Shown here: positions 16,447 through 25,737 of the stretch, in pieces
Layout of the letters: each line of letters starts with the position of its first letter
How positions within the stretch are numbered: position 1 is the stretch's first letter
DNA from: Parapedobacter koreensis
GTDB lineage: Bacteria; Bacteroidota; Bacteroidia; Sphingobacteriales; Sphingobacteriaceae
Reading direction: 5' to 3'
Length of the DNA stretch: 64,000 bases
Assembly: GCF_900109365.1 (NCBI RefSeq)
Contig: NZ_FNZR01000002.1
Location: 434,001-498,000, forward strand
Translations under genes and position numbers: made by a program
Notes under the pieces: generated by a model
The model's database searches: none
The model's input: the letters and a program-made list of their open reading frames with translations, nothing else
What the model was told of the DNA's origin: nothing

Positions 16447-19239
16447 CTAATTTTGTATGGATACACCGCCCATCCGATTGAAATCCCACGTGAGTGAAAA
16501 CATCAGATAGCGTGTAATGGTGGTATAGCTGTTTTGCGAAAGGATATTGTTGCTGGCCGACCGACTGAAGCCGACATTTTGGTTGAGCAAGTCATTTACG
16601 CCGACGGAAAAGCGAAGGGTTTCATCTTTCAGGAATTTTTTGCTCACCGATGCATTGACAATGAACCGCTCAAATTCTTCATCAAATGACTGGGTAGCGG
16701 CGGTATAGGTATACTGGCCGTCGGACGTGATCTGGAATTTCAATGGCAGGTAAATATTGAAGGAGTAGTTACCGTTCAGCCCCCACCCATTATTGTTCTG
16801 CTGCCGTTGCAATGACGATTGCCCATACGTATAAGTTGGGCCGAAATTGACAAAGAAATCGTATTTCTTTTGGATATACTGCCGGATATTGATGCTCCCA
16901 CCGTAAGTTGAGCTTTGCGTCTTATTGAGCTCACCGTTGGTTAAGTTATAGTAAATGTTGCCGTTCGTATTCAATCCCGCCCCCACATTAACATTCCACT
17001 TCTTCAGATTCTTGCTGAAATTGGAATAGAAATAATAATTGAACGGCGATTCATCGTCCAGGTTTGCGTACTGGAAGGTGCTGCGGCCCACCGAGTCGGT
17101 ATACGTATTGCTGACAATCGGATTATTGGTATTGGAGAAGCTTCCCGAAAAATATACATATTGATTACCGATCACCTTGAATGAGTTGTATGAAACGTTA
17201 AAGCGGTTAGTATACGACGGCTTCAAATCGGGATTACCGAGCACGATGTTCATGGGGTCATCATTCACCCGTACGGGCTGGATTTGATTGATATTAGGCT
17301 GGGTATTATTGCCATTATAAGACAACGTAAACGACTTCTGCTGGGAAAAACGGTATTGCCACCGCACTTGCGGGTTATGGTTGGTGAAGCTGCGTTCAAA
17401 GCGGCTGTCGGCATACCTGTCCGTTTGGTCAAATTGTACCCGGCTGACCCGGGTACCAAAATTAACGGTGGATTTTCCTTTCTTGAAATTAAAGATGGCT
17501 CCCAACTGGTTCGAAAGCTGGTTGAGTTTAAAATCGTTACTGAACAAGGAATCCAGATCGGTGTAATTGCCAACACCCGCCGGGTTGAACGATTGCCTGA
17601 GCGATGTACCATTGCTCGCCGTGAGCCGGTAATTCAAGACCAAGGCAAGTGCAGGTGAAAATGGTTCGGAATACGTCACATTGGAGTTGAATACTGAACT
17701 GTTGTTGTCATTGATTTTGTGTTGGTCGACTATCCATATGCTATCCACCGCACCGCGCTCATAGAATGTATTTTCTGAATACAAAAATCCGTTTGCATTG
17801 CTTTGCTCGATGGTTTCATTGAGCTCCCAGGAAAGTGTCCGACCCTGCTTGCGAAGCTTTTTGGTCCACAGGGCGGTCAGGTAAGCACTAACGCCTTCGG
17901 TATCGTTGGTGGTACGGCGGATTGACTGGTTGAGCATATCCCCTGCCCCGTCCGTACCTGATGATTGGTTGAATTCCGTTGTCTCGCCATTCCGCAATGT
18001 GCCGTCCACGGTCACTTTCAACGTAGATGTCGAGTCAAACTGGGTTTCAAAGATGGCCCCGCCGCGCTGACGGAATATCCGTCGGTCAAAGGTCTGGCCG
18101 GACACGGTATTGATGGTTCCGGTAGGTAGGTTATTTTGAGTGATCGTATTGTTGACACCTTCTACGCTGAGCTCACCGATTTTATAGTTTCCGTTGATGG
18201 ACTGCTTACCATCATTCCATTTGTTGCTGTAAAAGGCTCCTCCATTCAATGCCGAGGGAATACCCCGGCCGTCATAACGGCCGCCCCATGATTCAATGTC
18301 GTCCTGTCCACCCGTCATCATGATCATGATGCCCCCGTCTTCCATCAAGGTTGTATTGCCCGACGGAGCATACCGATCGGCATCTTGCCAGCTCAATCCC
18401 GTTTGGCCCGTATTGCCTATCGTACCAAAGGCTGAAAAACGCTGCTTGTCATTGAACCTGTTGAACATGGCTTGGCCCTGGTAAAAATCTTTGCTGCCAA
18501 CGCCTGCGTCTATTTTCCCGAAATGGCCCTTTTTCTTGTCGTCTTTGAGTACAATATTGAGCGTCTTCGACCGCTCACCATCGTCCACGCCCGTGAATTC
18601 GGCCTGGTCGCTCCGCTTGTCATAAAGCTGCACTTTGTCTACCATGTCACCGCGGAGGTTGCGGGTCACCAACGTCGGGTCGTCGCCGAAAAACTCTTCC
18701 CCATCCACCAATACTTTGTTGACCGTCTGTCCCTGTGCTGTGATTTTCCCATCCTGGTCTACCTGTATGCCCGGTAGTTGCTGGAGCAAGTCTTCGACCT
18801 TGGAATTGGGCTGGATGGTGAAACTCGCTGCGTCATACTCCGTCGTGTCCCCCCGGATGGTGATGGCCTGCCGACGATTCACCAGCACTTCCTCCAGCAG
18901 CTTAGCACGGAGCACCAACCCCAAATTGCCAAAATCCATAACCTTGTTTGCGCTGTCCAGCGTAAACCGCTCCACATAATCGGCGTATTCGGGAAAGGTA
19001 GCAAAAAGGATGTATTCGCCAGTATCCAGGCCTTCCAGTTGGAAATTCCCGGAAGCGTCCGCACGCGTAAATGTATAAAGCATGGAATCTTTGGCATGTA
19101 CCAAAACGATGGACGACTTGGCAAGCTTGATACTGGACGCCGTATCAACCACCGCACCTTTAATGGCATAACCATCCTGGGCCATCGAAAGTAACCAGCA
19201 AAAACATACCATCAACAGCGTAACGAGGAATCTCTTCAT
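16447..19239 (-). CDS. TonB-dependent-receptor-like outer-membrane beta-barrel protein
   Basis: The 930-residue product has a signal peptide (1-20, ending LSMAQ). A carboxypeptidase-regulatory/CnaB-like domain follows (about 22-105; IKGAVVDTASSIKLAKSSIVL ... GNFQLEGLDTGEYILF). Next is a plug-like domain (about 125-240; TTEYDAASFTIQPNSKVEDLLQQLPGIQVDQDG, VNKVLVDGEEFFGDDP). The C-terminal barrel belongs to the outer-membrane beta-barrel family common in Bacteroidota and ends in alternating aromatics with a polar terminus. The substrate is unknown. The downstream GLPGLI gene, four bases away, is its operon partner. A promoter is visible at 19336-19365. Confidence 0.92.
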   Translation of the reverse strand: MKRFLVTLLMVCFCWLLSMAQDGYAIKGAVVDTASSIKLAKSSIVLVHAKDSMLYTFTRADASGNFQLEGLDTGEYILFATFPEYADYVERFTLDSANKVMDFGNLGLVLRAKLLEEVLVNRRQAITIRGDTTEYDAASFTIQPNSKVEDLLQQLPGIQVDQDGKITAQGQTVNKVLVDGEEFFGDDPTLVTRNLRGDMVDKVQLYDKRSDQAEFTGVDDGERSKTLNIVLKDDKKKGHFGKIDAGVGSKDFYQGQAMFNRFNDKQRFSAFGTIGNTGQTGLSWQDADRYAPSGNTTLMEDGGIMIMMTGGQDDIESWGGRYDGRGIPSALNGGAFYSNKWNDGKQSINGNYKIGELSVEGVNNTITQNNLPTGTINTVSGQTFDRRIFRQRGGAIFETQFDSTSTLKVTVDGTLRNGETTEFNQSSGTDGAGDMLNQSIRRTTNDTEGVSAYLTALWTKKLRKQGRTLSWELNETIEQSNANGFLYSENTFYERGAVDSIWIVDQHKINDNNSSVFNSNVTYSEPFSPALALVLNYRLTASNGTSLRQSFNPAGVGNYTDLDSLFSNDFKLNQLSNQLGAIFNFKKGKSTVNFGTRVSRVQFDQTDRYADSRFERSFTNHNPQVRWQYRFSQQKSFTLSYNGNNTQPNINQIQPVRVNDDPMNIVLGNPDLKPSYTNRFNVSYNSFKVIGNQYVYFSGSFSNTNNPIVSNTYTDSVGRSTFQYANLDDESPFNYYFYSNFSKNLKKWNVNVGAGLNTNGNIYYNLTNGELNKTQSSTYGGSINIRQYIQKKYDFFVNFGPTYTYGQSSLQRQQNNNGWGLNGNYSFNIYLPLKFQITSDGQYTYTAATQSFDEEFERFIVNASVSKKFLKDETLRFSVGVNDLLNQNVGFSRSASNNILSQNSYTTITRYLMFSLTWDFNRMGGVSIQN

Positions 19240-19335
19240 AAACCGGGTTTTAATGCTACAAAATATGCTTTAATCAACGCATTGGCACTGGATCATTTAG
19301 GCTGCGTCGTTATTGCCCCATGCTTCCAACTGTTG

Positions 19336-19365
19336 CAAATATAAAACTAAAAAAATAGTTCCAAA
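19336..19365 (-). promoter_or_regulatory. promoter of the receptor/GLPGLI operon
   Basis: On the minus strand TTTG (19365-19362), an 18-base spacer and TATATTTG (19343-19336) precede the receptor ATG by about 96 bases. Confidence 0.65.
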
Positions 19366-19457
19366 ATTAATTCATGCATTTTAACATCTTTTTGCAAATC
19401 CTGCCCTTTCAGGCCAGACGATTGCGTCCGGCTTTAGGGCGCGATTGCGGACAAAAT

Positions 19458-19489
19458 GTTGCATAAGCGATCTACTTTGCCTAAGTTTG
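19458..19489 (+). promoter_or_regulatory. promoter of the M20 dipeptidase
   Basis: GTTG (19458-19461), a 20-base spacer and TAAGTTTG (19482-19489) place the transcription start near 19495. This supports the ATG at 19507 and excludes the earlier in-frame ATG at 19456. Confidence 0.65.
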
Positions 19490-19506
19490 TGGCAAAGCCT
19501 CTTACT

Positions 19507-20874
19507 ATGCAGAAAATCAAAGAATATGTAGAAGCGAACCAACAGCGCTTTTTGGAGGAACTGTTTGATTTGCTTCGTTTTCCATCAGTCAGTGCGGATC
19601 CAAAGTATGCAGCAGATGTTCGAAACGCAGCGGAATATGTAGCCCAAAAATTACGGGACGCAGGTGGAAACAACGTGGAAATATATCCCACCGCAGGCCA
19701 TCCTATTGTATACGGTGAAAAAATAATCGATGCCAGCAAACCCACGGTGCTGGTATATGGCCATTACGACGTACAGCCGCCTGATCCGCTGGAGCTTTGG
19801 GAAACGCCACCGTTTGAACCGACCGTTCGCGATGGTAAAATATTTGCCCGTGGCGCATGCGATGACAAGGGGCAGTTTTATATGCACATTAAGGCCTTTG
19901 AATTGATGCAAGCCACGGGAACCCTGGCCTGCAACGTCAAATTCATGATTGAAGGCGAAGAAGAGGTCGGGTCGGACAACCTGGGCACATTCGTGAAAGC
20001 CAATAAGGAACGCCTGGCCGCTGATGTTGTGCTCATCTCGGATACAGCGATGATCAGCCTCGATACGCCTTCATTGGAAACGGGCTTGCGGGGCCTATCT
20101 TATGTTGAAGTGGAAGTGACAGGGCCGAACCGCGACCTGCACTCCGGCGTGTACGGTGGAGCTGTGGCCAATCCGATTACCATCCTGACGAAACTCATCG
20201 CTTCATTGCATGACGAAAACAACCGCATTACCATCCCTGGCTTTTATGACGATGTGGCCGAACTCAGTGACGCTGAACGTAAGGCGCTCAATGAAGCACC
20301 ATTCAATGAAGATGAATACAAGCAGGATCTCGGTGTAAAGGCCCTTTGGGGCGAAAAAGGATACACCACCATCGAGCGTACCGGTATACGCCCGACGTTG
20401 GAAGTGAATGGCATCTGGGGTGGATATATCGGCAAGGGCGCCAAGACGGTACTACCATCGAAAGCGTCTGCCAAGATTTCCATGCGGCTGGTGCCCAACC
20501 AGGATTCGGACACCATCACGGCCCTGTTTACGAAGCACTTCGAACGCATCGCGCCGGACTATGTATCGGTGAAAGTAACTCCCCACCACGGCGGGCAACC
20601 GGCGGTAACACCCACGGACAGCGTGGCCTACCGGGCTGCCGAGCAAGCCATCGAAGAGGCTTTCGGAAAGAAACCTATCCCGACGCGCGGTGGCGGCAGC
20701 ATTCCCATCGTGTCGTTATTTGAAAACGAATTGGGACTAAAAACCGTGTTGATGGGCTTTGGGCTGGATAGCGACAACTTGCATTCGCCCAATGAGAAGT
20801 ACGACATCGCCAATTATTTTAAAGGTATTGAAACAATTCCGCTGTTTCACAAGTATTTTGCGGAATTGAGCTAA
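19507..20874 (+). CDS. M20-family dipeptidase
   Basis: The 455-residue cytosolic metallopeptidase belongs to the CNDP/PepV-like M20 dipeptidases. Metal-binding and catalytic elements are visible: VLVYGHYDVQPPD with His 86 and Asp 88, ARGACDDKGQ (Asp 119/120), MIEGEEEVGS with the Glu pair near 150, the Asp in LISDTAMISLDTP, and the C-terminal His in SDNLHSPNEKY. GPNRDLHSGVYGG marks the dimerisation lid domain. The start at 19507 is fixed by the promoter just upstream. It is followed 20 bases later by plsC-like. Confidence 0.92.
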   Translation: MQKIKEYVEANQQRFLEELFDLLRFPSVSADPKYAADVRNAAEYVAQKLRDAGGNNVEIYPTAGHPIVYGEKIIDASKPTVLVYGHYDVQPPDPLELWETPPFEPTVRDGKIFARGACDDKGQFYMHIKAFELMQATGTLACNVKFMIEGEEEVGSDNLGTFVKANKERLAADVVLISDTAMISLDTPSLETGLRGLSYVEVEVTGPNRDLHSGVYGGAVANPITILTKLIASLHDENNRITIPGFYDDVAELSDAERKALNEAPFNEDEYKQDLGVKALWGEKGYTTIERTGIRPTLEVNGIWGGYIGKGAKTVLPSKASAKISMRLVPNQDSDTITALFTKHFERIAPDYVSVKVTPHHGGQPAVTPTDSVAYRAAEQAIEEAFGKKPIPTRGGGSIPIVSLFENELGLKTVLMGFGLDSDNLHSPNEKYDIANYFKGIETIPLFHKYFAELS

Positions 20875-20894
20875 CAAAGGGGGGCGTGAACGGG

Positions 20895-21638
20895 ATGATA
20901 CGCGTAATGAGAAAAGTACACAGATGCCTCTATTTGGCATCTGTTTTAGTTTTCTTTGCACTCTTTTATCCGTTGTTAGCCATCCTGGCACGGAATCCCG
21001 AACGGCATTTCCACGCCATCGCCCGTTGTCGCCGCATCATCGGCTTCCTCAGCTCGGCATGTGTGGGGATATTTTACCGATTCCGGTTTGAAACACCCAT
21101 CGATTGGTCGCACCCTTATATCCTTTGCTCCAACCATACCTCCAACCTCGATATTACGGCCATGGTGGTGCTCTGTCCATCAGCCTTTTCCTTCATGGGA
21201 AAAATCGAGCTGCTGGACAATCCGGTGACCGGCCTATTTTTCAAGACCATTGACATCCCGCTGAACCGCCAAAGCAAAATTTCGGCCTTCAAAGCCTTCA
21301 AGCGTGCCGATGAATACCTAAGCAAAGGGCGGAGCATGGCCATATTTCCCGAAGGACATATCGGTGAAGAATACCCGCCCTACCTCTACGATTTTAAAAA
21401 CGGTCCCTTTAGGCTGGCCATCGAAGCCCAAGCGCCCATTATCCCCATTATCATCCACAATGCGTGGAAAATCTTCTGGGACGATGGCAAGACCCATGGC
21501 AGCCGTCCGGGAATCATCGATATCGAAGTGCTGAAGCCTATCGAAACCGCTAATCTACAGCTGGAACAAGCCAACCAGATCCGGGACGACGTGCACCAGC
21601 TGATAAAAAAACACTGGAACCGGACAGGGGGCTTGTAA
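20895..21638 (+). CDS. 1-acyl-sn-glycerol-3-phosphate acyltransferase (PlsC family)
   Basis: The 247-residue membrane-associated enzyme would transfer an acyl chain to lysophosphatidic acid in phospholipid synthesis. It has an N-terminal hydrophobic anchor (about 12-32), the HX4D catalytic motif in NHTSNLD (His 81, Asp 86) and the substrate motif FPEGH (151-155) followed by a Gly/Pro-rich loop. The ATG at 20895 is preceded at good spacing by AAAGGGGGG, an unusually clear Shine-Dalgarno sequence for this phylum. A GTG at 20886 is the alternative start. Related acyltransferases for ornithine lipids cannot be excluded. Confidence 0.88.
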   Translation: MIRVMRKVHRCLYLASVLVFFALFYPLLAILARNPERHFHAIARCRRIIGFLSSACVGIFYRFRFETPIDWSHPYILCSNHTSNLDITAMVVLCPSAFSFMGKIELLDNPVTGLFFKTIDIPLNRQSKISAFKAFKRADEYLSKGRSMAIFPEGHIGEEYPPYLYDFKNGPFRLAIEAQAPIIPIIIHNAWKIFWDDGKTHGSRPGIIDIEVLKPIETANLQLEQANQIRDDVHQLIKKHWNRTGGL

Positions 21639-21645
21639 CTTTTGC

Positions 21646-21653
21646 TATCTTCG
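21646..21653 (+). promoter_or_regulatory. -7 box for the ABC ATPase gene
   Basis: TATCTTCG matches the common TAnnTTCG variant 26 bases before the ATG. No clear -33 partner is seen. Confidence 0.35.
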
Positions 21654-21678
21654 TACGTCTTAAGGAAAAGATAAATTT

Positions 21679-22437
21679 ATGTCGCAACAGCCACTCATAC
21701 AAATCAAGGACATTGGACGCAAATACGTGATTGGCGCGGAAACCATCCACGCATTGAAGTCGGTGACCCTTGAAATCAATAAAGGTGAATTTGTTGCCTT
21801 GATGGGACCCTCTGGCTCGGGCAAATCCACGCTGATGAACATCCTTGGCTGCCTGGATACGCCTACACGGGGGGAATACATCCTCAATGGCATCAATGTG
21901 AGCGACATGAGCGACGACGAACTCGCCGAAGTGCGCAACAAAGAGATCGGCTTTGTCTTCCAGACATTCAACTTGCTGCCGCGCTCGACCTCCCTGGACA
22001 ATGTGGCATTGCCCCTGGTCTATGCAGGATATAGCAAGAAAAAGCGAGATGAAATGGCACAGCAGGCATTGGAAAGCGTGGGGCTAGGCAACCGTGTTGA
22101 CCACAAGCCCAATGAACTCTCCGGTGGCCAGCGCCAACGGGTGGCCGTAGCCCGCGCACTGATAAACAACCCGTCCATCATCCTCGCTGATGAACCCACC
22201 GGCAACCTGGACACCAAGACGTCCATTGAGATCATGGGGTTGATGGAAGAAATCCATTCCCATGGCAATACCATCATCCTCGTCACGCACGAAGAAGACA
22301 TTGCCCAGCACGCACACCGGATTGTCCGCATGCGGGACGGACTCATTGAAGATGACTACCCCAATAAAGACATCAAAAGCGTATCGCCACGGCTTGCCGC
22401 ATTACGGGAAAAGGGTACCGATTTTGAAAATATCTAA
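21679..22437 (+). CDS. ABC transporter ATP-binding protein, MacB/LolD type
   Basis: The 252-residue ATPase has Walker [10 protein letters not shown] (43-51), a Q-loop in [10 protein letters not shown] (about 92-101), signature LSGGQRQR (147-154), Walker [13 protein letters not shown] (167-178) and the H-loop in VTHEED. Sequence type is that of MacB/LolD/FtsE ATPases, which pair with FtsX-like permeases. No permease gene is adjacent, so the partner must be elsewhere. A 3' gap of 220 bases separates it from the next gene. Confidence 0.9.
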   Translation: MSQQPLIQIKDIGRKYVIGAETIHALKSVTLEINKGEFVALMGPSGSGKSTLMNILGCLDTPTRGEYILNGINVSDMSDDELAEVRNKEIGFVFQTFNLLPRSTSLDNVALPLVYAGYSKKKRDEMAQQALESVGLGNRVDHKPNELSGGQRQRVAVARALINNPSIILADEPTGNLDTKTSIEIMGLMEEIHSHGNTIILVTHEEDIAQHAHRIVRMRDGLIEDDYPNKDIKSVSPRLAALREKGTDFENI

Positions 22438-22509
22438 CCCTGCATTTACGTGCGTTCTCAAGCGGTTTTAGGTTCATTTCTCCAGCATGATGTACGTGCA
22501 AAAAAGCGG

Positions 22510-22525
22510 TTTTTACGTAAAAACA
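22510..22525. repeat. 16-bp perfect palindrome
   Basis: GTTTTTAC-GTAAAAAC is a perfect palindrome in the 220-base gap between the ABC ATPase and the DUF2795 gene, about 86 bases before the latter's -33 region. It could be an operator; no function is shown by sequence alone. Confidence 0.4.
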
Positions 22526-22595
22526 ACATTACATTACCAAACAAAACCCTACTGATCAACCATTTAAATTAACGCCAAAAAATATTGACAAAAAA

Positions 22596-22628
22596 TTTAA
22601 AAATCATAATAGAAATATTATATTTTTG
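22596..22628 (+). promoter_or_regulatory. promoter of the DUF2795 gene
   Basis: TATTTTTG (22621-22628) is a perfect -7 box 29 bases before the ATG. TTTA at 22596-22599 is a weak -33 at 21-base spacing. Confidence 0.55.
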
Positions 22629-22657
22629 CGCAAAAATGAAACTTAAATTGACAGGTT

Positions 22658-22879
22658 ATGTATTGGACACTAGAGTTAGCCTCACATTTGGAAGATGCAC
22701 CTTGGCCAGCAACAAAAGACGAGCTTATTGACTATGCGATACGCTCAGGTGCTCCAGTGGAAGTCATCGAAAACTTGCAAGCTTTGGAGGATGATGGTGA
22801 GCCTTATGAAAATATAGAGGAAATTTGGCCCGACTACCCTACCAAGGACGACTTCTTCTTCAATGAAGATGAATATTAA
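22658..22879 (+). CDS. DUF2795 small acidic protein
   Basis: The 73-residue product begins MYWTLELASHLEDAPWPATK, then DELIDYAIRSGAPVEVIENL and a very acidic end (EEIWPDYPTKDDFFFNEDEY). It matches the strongly conserved small Bacteroidota family annotated as DUF2795. No function is established. It is monocistronic: a promoter lies just upstream and a strong terminator just downstream, implying regulated or high expression. Confidence 0.9.
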   Translation: MYWTLELASHLEDAPWPATKDELIDYAIRSGAPVEVIENLQALEDDGEPYENIEEIWPDYPTKDDFFFNEDEY

Positions 22880-22885
22880 CGGATA

Positions 22886-22923
22886 GCCGCCCCGCACGAA
22901 AACGTCCGGGGCGGTGTTGTTTT
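22886..22923 (+). terminator. terminator after the DUF2795 gene
   Basis: CCGCCCCG and CGGGGCGG form an eight-base-pair GC stem around a 12-base loop, followed by TGTTGTTTT. Confidence 0.85.
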
Positions 22924-22955
22924 AATGTCAACCTTTCCCTATACACACCATCGTT

Positions 22956-23549
22956 ATGGAAAACAGCATGCATCACACGGCCCACGAACGCATTGCAGCG
23001 CTTTTTAACGAGATATACCCAATCAGCGCTGGCTTATCCGAAAGCATCCGGCAGCACAGCAAGGTGATTACGGTCGAAAAAAGGGCGCAACTGCTACACA
23101 TTGACGAGACCTGCAAATCCATTTATTTCATCCTCCGGGGCGGCGTGCGCACGTATTATATCGACAAGGAAGGCAATGATATCACTTCGTGGTTGCTCTT
23201 CGAAGGCGAACTGGCCATATCGGTATATAGTTTTTTCAGCCAGCGGCCCAGCTTTGAAGCCATTGAAACCTTAGAGAGGTGTACCCTGCTTGCGCTCACC
23301 TACGAAAAACTATCCCTTTTGTATCGCCAATACCCTGAATTCAACTTCATCGGTCGCCACCTCACCGAGCACTATTACATCCGCAGCGAAGCGAAGGCTA
23401 ACACGCTTCGCATGCTGAGCGCCAAGGAACGCTACCTGGACTTGCTGAAAAGCCAACCACAGCTGCTAACACGCGTGCCCCTGGGATACGTTGCATCTTA
23501 CTTGGGTATCAACCAATCCACCCTAAGCAGAATCCGGGCAAGTATTTGA
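22956..23549 (+). CDS. Crp/Fnr-family transcriptional regulator
   Basis: The 197-residue product has an N-terminal cyclic-nucleotide-binding-like jelly roll (about 20-125; LLHIDETCKSIYFILRGGVRTYYIDKEGNDITSWLLFEGELAISVYSFF). A C-terminal helix-turn-helix is also present (about 150-197; LLTRVPLGYVASYLGINQSTLSRIRAS). This is the Bacteroidota Crp/Fnr subgroup with a short HTH. It lacks the cysteine cluster of true Fnr. An FNR/CRP-like site begins two bases after its stop, in front of the next gene (see 23552-23569). A Met at codon 5 (22968) is an alternative start. Confidence 0.92.
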   Translation: MENSMHHTAHERIAALFNEIYPISAGLSESIRQHSKVITVEKRAQLLHIDETCKSIYFILRGGVRTYYIDKEGNDITSWLLFEGELAISVYSFFSQRPSFEAIETLERCTLLALTYEKLSLLYRQYPEFNFIGRHLTEHYYIRSEAKANTLRMLSAKERYLDLLKSQPQLLTRVPLGYVASYLGINQSTLSRIRASI

Positions 23550-23551
23550 TT

Positions 23552-23569
23552 TTTTGACTTTTGTCAAAA
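23552..23569. promoter_or_regulatory. FNR/CRP-like box TTTTGAC-N4-GTCAAAA
   Basis: A perfect 7+7 bp inverted repeat with a four-base spacer contains TTGAC-N4-GTCAA, close to the FNR-family consensus TTGAT-N4-ATCAA. Its centre (23560.5) is about 43 bases upstream of the transcription start expected from the -7 box at 23590-23597, a class II activator position. The gene just upstream encodes a Crp/Fnr protein. Binding is inferred. Confidence 0.5.
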
Positions 23570-23589
23570 GTTTTCCCAATGTATGGGAT

Positions 23590-23597
23590 TAGTTTTG
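23590..23597 (+). promoter_or_regulatory. -7 box before the FAD oxidoreductase gene
   Basis: TAGTTTTG is a perfect TAnnTTTG element. The -33 region lacks TTG at standard spacing but is adjacent to the FNR-like box, as in activator-dependent promoters. Confidence 0.5.
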
Positions 23598-23702
23598 CAT
23601 GAGTTATACAAACTAAATATAGAAAGGAAATCAACTATGGGTGATTACTTCGGTGATTGAATATCCACGCCGTATTGAAAATAAAAAAATCCACCATTGA
23701 CC

Positions 23703-25187
23703 ATGAAGAAAAAGCATGTCGTTTACTTGATACTACTTGCCGGGGCTATGCTGTTGATTCTCATAGCAATTCCATTTTTTCATATCTACAGAACTTACCT
23801 GAAAGAGGATAAAATCGCTGTCGAAACCCCGAAAGGCTACACCAATGATGCAAGTCGACTCAATCTCACCAAAATGGATACCATCATTGATGTGGCCTCG
23901 TCAAAAGCAGCTATTGAAAACCAGCTCAGGAGGCTCATTGCCTACAGCAAAACAAAAAACATCCCAATCTCTATTGCAGGTGCTAAGCATAGCATGGGAG
24001 GACACACCATGTACCCCGACGGCATACTCATCAATATGCGTCCGTACAACCACATGCAAATAGACTTGGACAATAATATCTTAACAGTGGGTGCCGGGGC
24101 GCTTTGGGCAGATGTGATTGATTACTTAAATGGATACAACAAGTCTGTGGCGGTCATGCAGGCATTCAGTTCGTTTTCCATCGGGGGATCCATCAGCGTA
24201 AACGGCCACGGGTGGCAGAAAAACACCCCTCCAATATCGTCAAGCGTGGTTTCCTTTACATTGATGGACGCCAATGGCGAAATCATCGCCTGTAGCCCAA
24301 CCCTAAACCGGGAGCTATTTGGCTTGGCCATAGGTGGGTATGGGCTATTCGGGATAATCCTCGATGTAACACTGAAAATCGTAGACAACACCAACCTAAA
24401 ATTCATTCGCTACAAAATTAATTCATCCGAATACCTGGATGCGTTCAAAAAATATGCGAGCGATGACAACAGTGTTGAGCTTGTATTTGGCCGACTCAAT
24501 ATAACCAACAAACAGTTTCTTGAAAACGCCACATTAAATGTTTTCAAAAAAACAGGTGAGCAATCGGATGCAAATGGCAAAAATAGCTATAGCCAAATAC
24601 CCATTGAGGTCAAACGATTGGTTTTTAGGAGTACGGTCAATAGTGAATATGGAAAACGGTTACGTTGGGATTTAGAAACAACGTTAGGCAGATTTGCCTC
24701 AAACAACACCGTAACCCGAAACCAATTACTACATGATGATGTCAGTCTCATCGAAAACAAAGATGCTAAATCGACCGATATTTTACAGGAATATTTCATC
24801 CCAGCGAGGCATTTCAACACCTATATCGACGAATTGAAAACTGTTCTCCCCCACCAAAACATCGATTTGCTAAATATCACCATACGGGATGTCTATCAGG
24901 ACGAAATCAGTTACCTCAATTACGCACGGGAAAATGTATTTGGATTTGTATTCCTTTTTAATCAAAAGAAAACAACTCAAGACGAAGAAGCCATGAAAGC
25001 ACTTACCAATGTGTTGGCTCAACTAGCCCTCAAGTATGAAGGTACATTTTACCTGCCCTACCGGCTACACGTAGATAAAAACACCATGAAAGCGATATAC
25101 CCGAAAGCCGATGATTTTTTCAGTCTGAAATTGAAATACGACCCGCAGGAAGTATTCAAAAACAACTTTTACACGTATTACAGGTGA
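23703..25187 (+). CDS. membrane-anchored FAD-binding oxidoreductase (FAD_binding_4 type)
   Basis: The 494-residue product starts MKKKHVVYLILLAGAMLLIL, a membrane anchor or uncleaved signal (about 5-28). A PCMH-type FAD domain follows (about 55-235): VASSKAAIENQLRRLIAYSKTKNIPISIAGAKHSMGGH, then LTVGAGALWADVIDYL, and SFSIGGSISVNGHGWQK. The C-terminal part resembles the substrate domain of aldonolactone/DprE1-like oxidases and ends YDPQEVFKNNFYTYYR. Electron acceptor and substrate are unknown. The ATG at 23703 is used; a TTG two codons upstream is possible. Its first codons resemble those of the two genes downstream. Confidence 0.87.
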   Translation: MKKKHVVYLILLAGAMLLILIAIPFFHIYRTYLKEDKIAVETPKGYTNDASRLNLTKMDTIIDVASSKAAIENQLRRLIAYSKTKNIPISIAGAKHSMGGHTMYPDGILINMRPYNHMQIDLDNNILTVGAGALWADVIDYLNGYNKSVAVMQAFSSFSIGGSISVNGHGWQKNTPPISSSVVSFTLMDANGEIIACSPTLNRELFGLAIGGYGLFGIILDVTLKIVDNTNLKFIRYKINSSEYLDAFKKYASDDNSVELVFGRLNITNKQFLENATLNVFKKTGEQSDANGKNSYSQIPIEVKRLVFRSTVNSEYGKRLRWDLETTLGRFASNNTVTRNQLLHDDVSLIENKDAKSTDILQEYFIPARHFNTYIDELKTVLPHQNIDLLNITIRDVYQDEISYLNYARENVFGFVFLFNQKKTTQDEEAMKALTNVLAQLALKYEGTFYLPYRLHVDKNTMKAIYPKADDFFSLKLKYDPQEVFKNNFYTYYR

Positions 25188-25341
25188 CTTCTCTATTAGT
25201 ACGCCATGTGGAGTAGCAGGTTAGAAAGCAGTGCATGACTCAGGCGATGCGTAGTGCTAAAGCACAAGGGGATAATCGTATAGACACTGCCAATAACGCC
25301 AAAGTACCTACTAGTAAAGGCCCTTGTTAAACATCTTAGCT

Positions 25342-25737
25342 ATGAAAAAGAAACATGTAAGATTAATCATTTGGTCATCATTATTTATTGCTTTGGTTTT
25401 AGGAACCAACTTGACCATTGTTGGATACTTTCTAAAGCGGAACTACACATATAGTAATTACAATGGCAGCTTTAGACATTATGAGGACAGACTGAAAGGC
25501 AAATCATATGAAGGAAGAGATAATCGATATGGAACTTTCCTTGAACGTAACCCTAACATCAAAGACAAGCAACTCTACCGTACATTCACTTTAGACCCCT
25601 GGCGTTTCTGGGAATGGCGCGAATGGTATTATCATTTTGACCGATTCACACTGCCTTATATTTCGGAGAAAGAGATACAGCGCAATCGCGCATTGGAAGG
25701 GCTGGACAACGAACAACGTAAGGATTCGCTGCCATGA
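25342..25737 (+). CDS. small anchored protein, first of two tandem paralogues
   Basis: I do not recognise this family. The 131-residue product has an N-terminal anchor (MKKKHVRLIIWSSLFIALVL, about residues 5-28). A tyrosine-rich linker follows (YTYSNYNGSFRHYEDRLKG). The strongly conserved C-terminal block is rich in aromatics (LYRTFTLDPWRFWEWREWYY, then HFDRFTLPY). It ends with a 15-residue tail absent from the next copy. The ATG at 25342 begins the anchor; a TTG at 25324 is rejected. Its stop overlaps the next start (ATGA). Base composition is clearly AT-richer than the surroundings. Confidence 0.8.
   Translation: MKKKHVRLIIWSSLFIALVLGTNLTIVGYFLKRNYTYSNYNGSFRHYEDRLKGKSYEGRDNRYGTFLERNPNIKDKQLYRTFTLDPWRFWEWREWYYHFDRFTLPYISEKEIQRNRALEGLDNEQRKDSLP

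Noticed and set aside
23637-23660. Seven-codon frame MGDYFGD after an AGGAAAT sequence, before the FAD oxidoreductase
   Set aside because: Could be a mini leader peptide, but there is no terminator or codon bias to indicate attenuation; likely chance.
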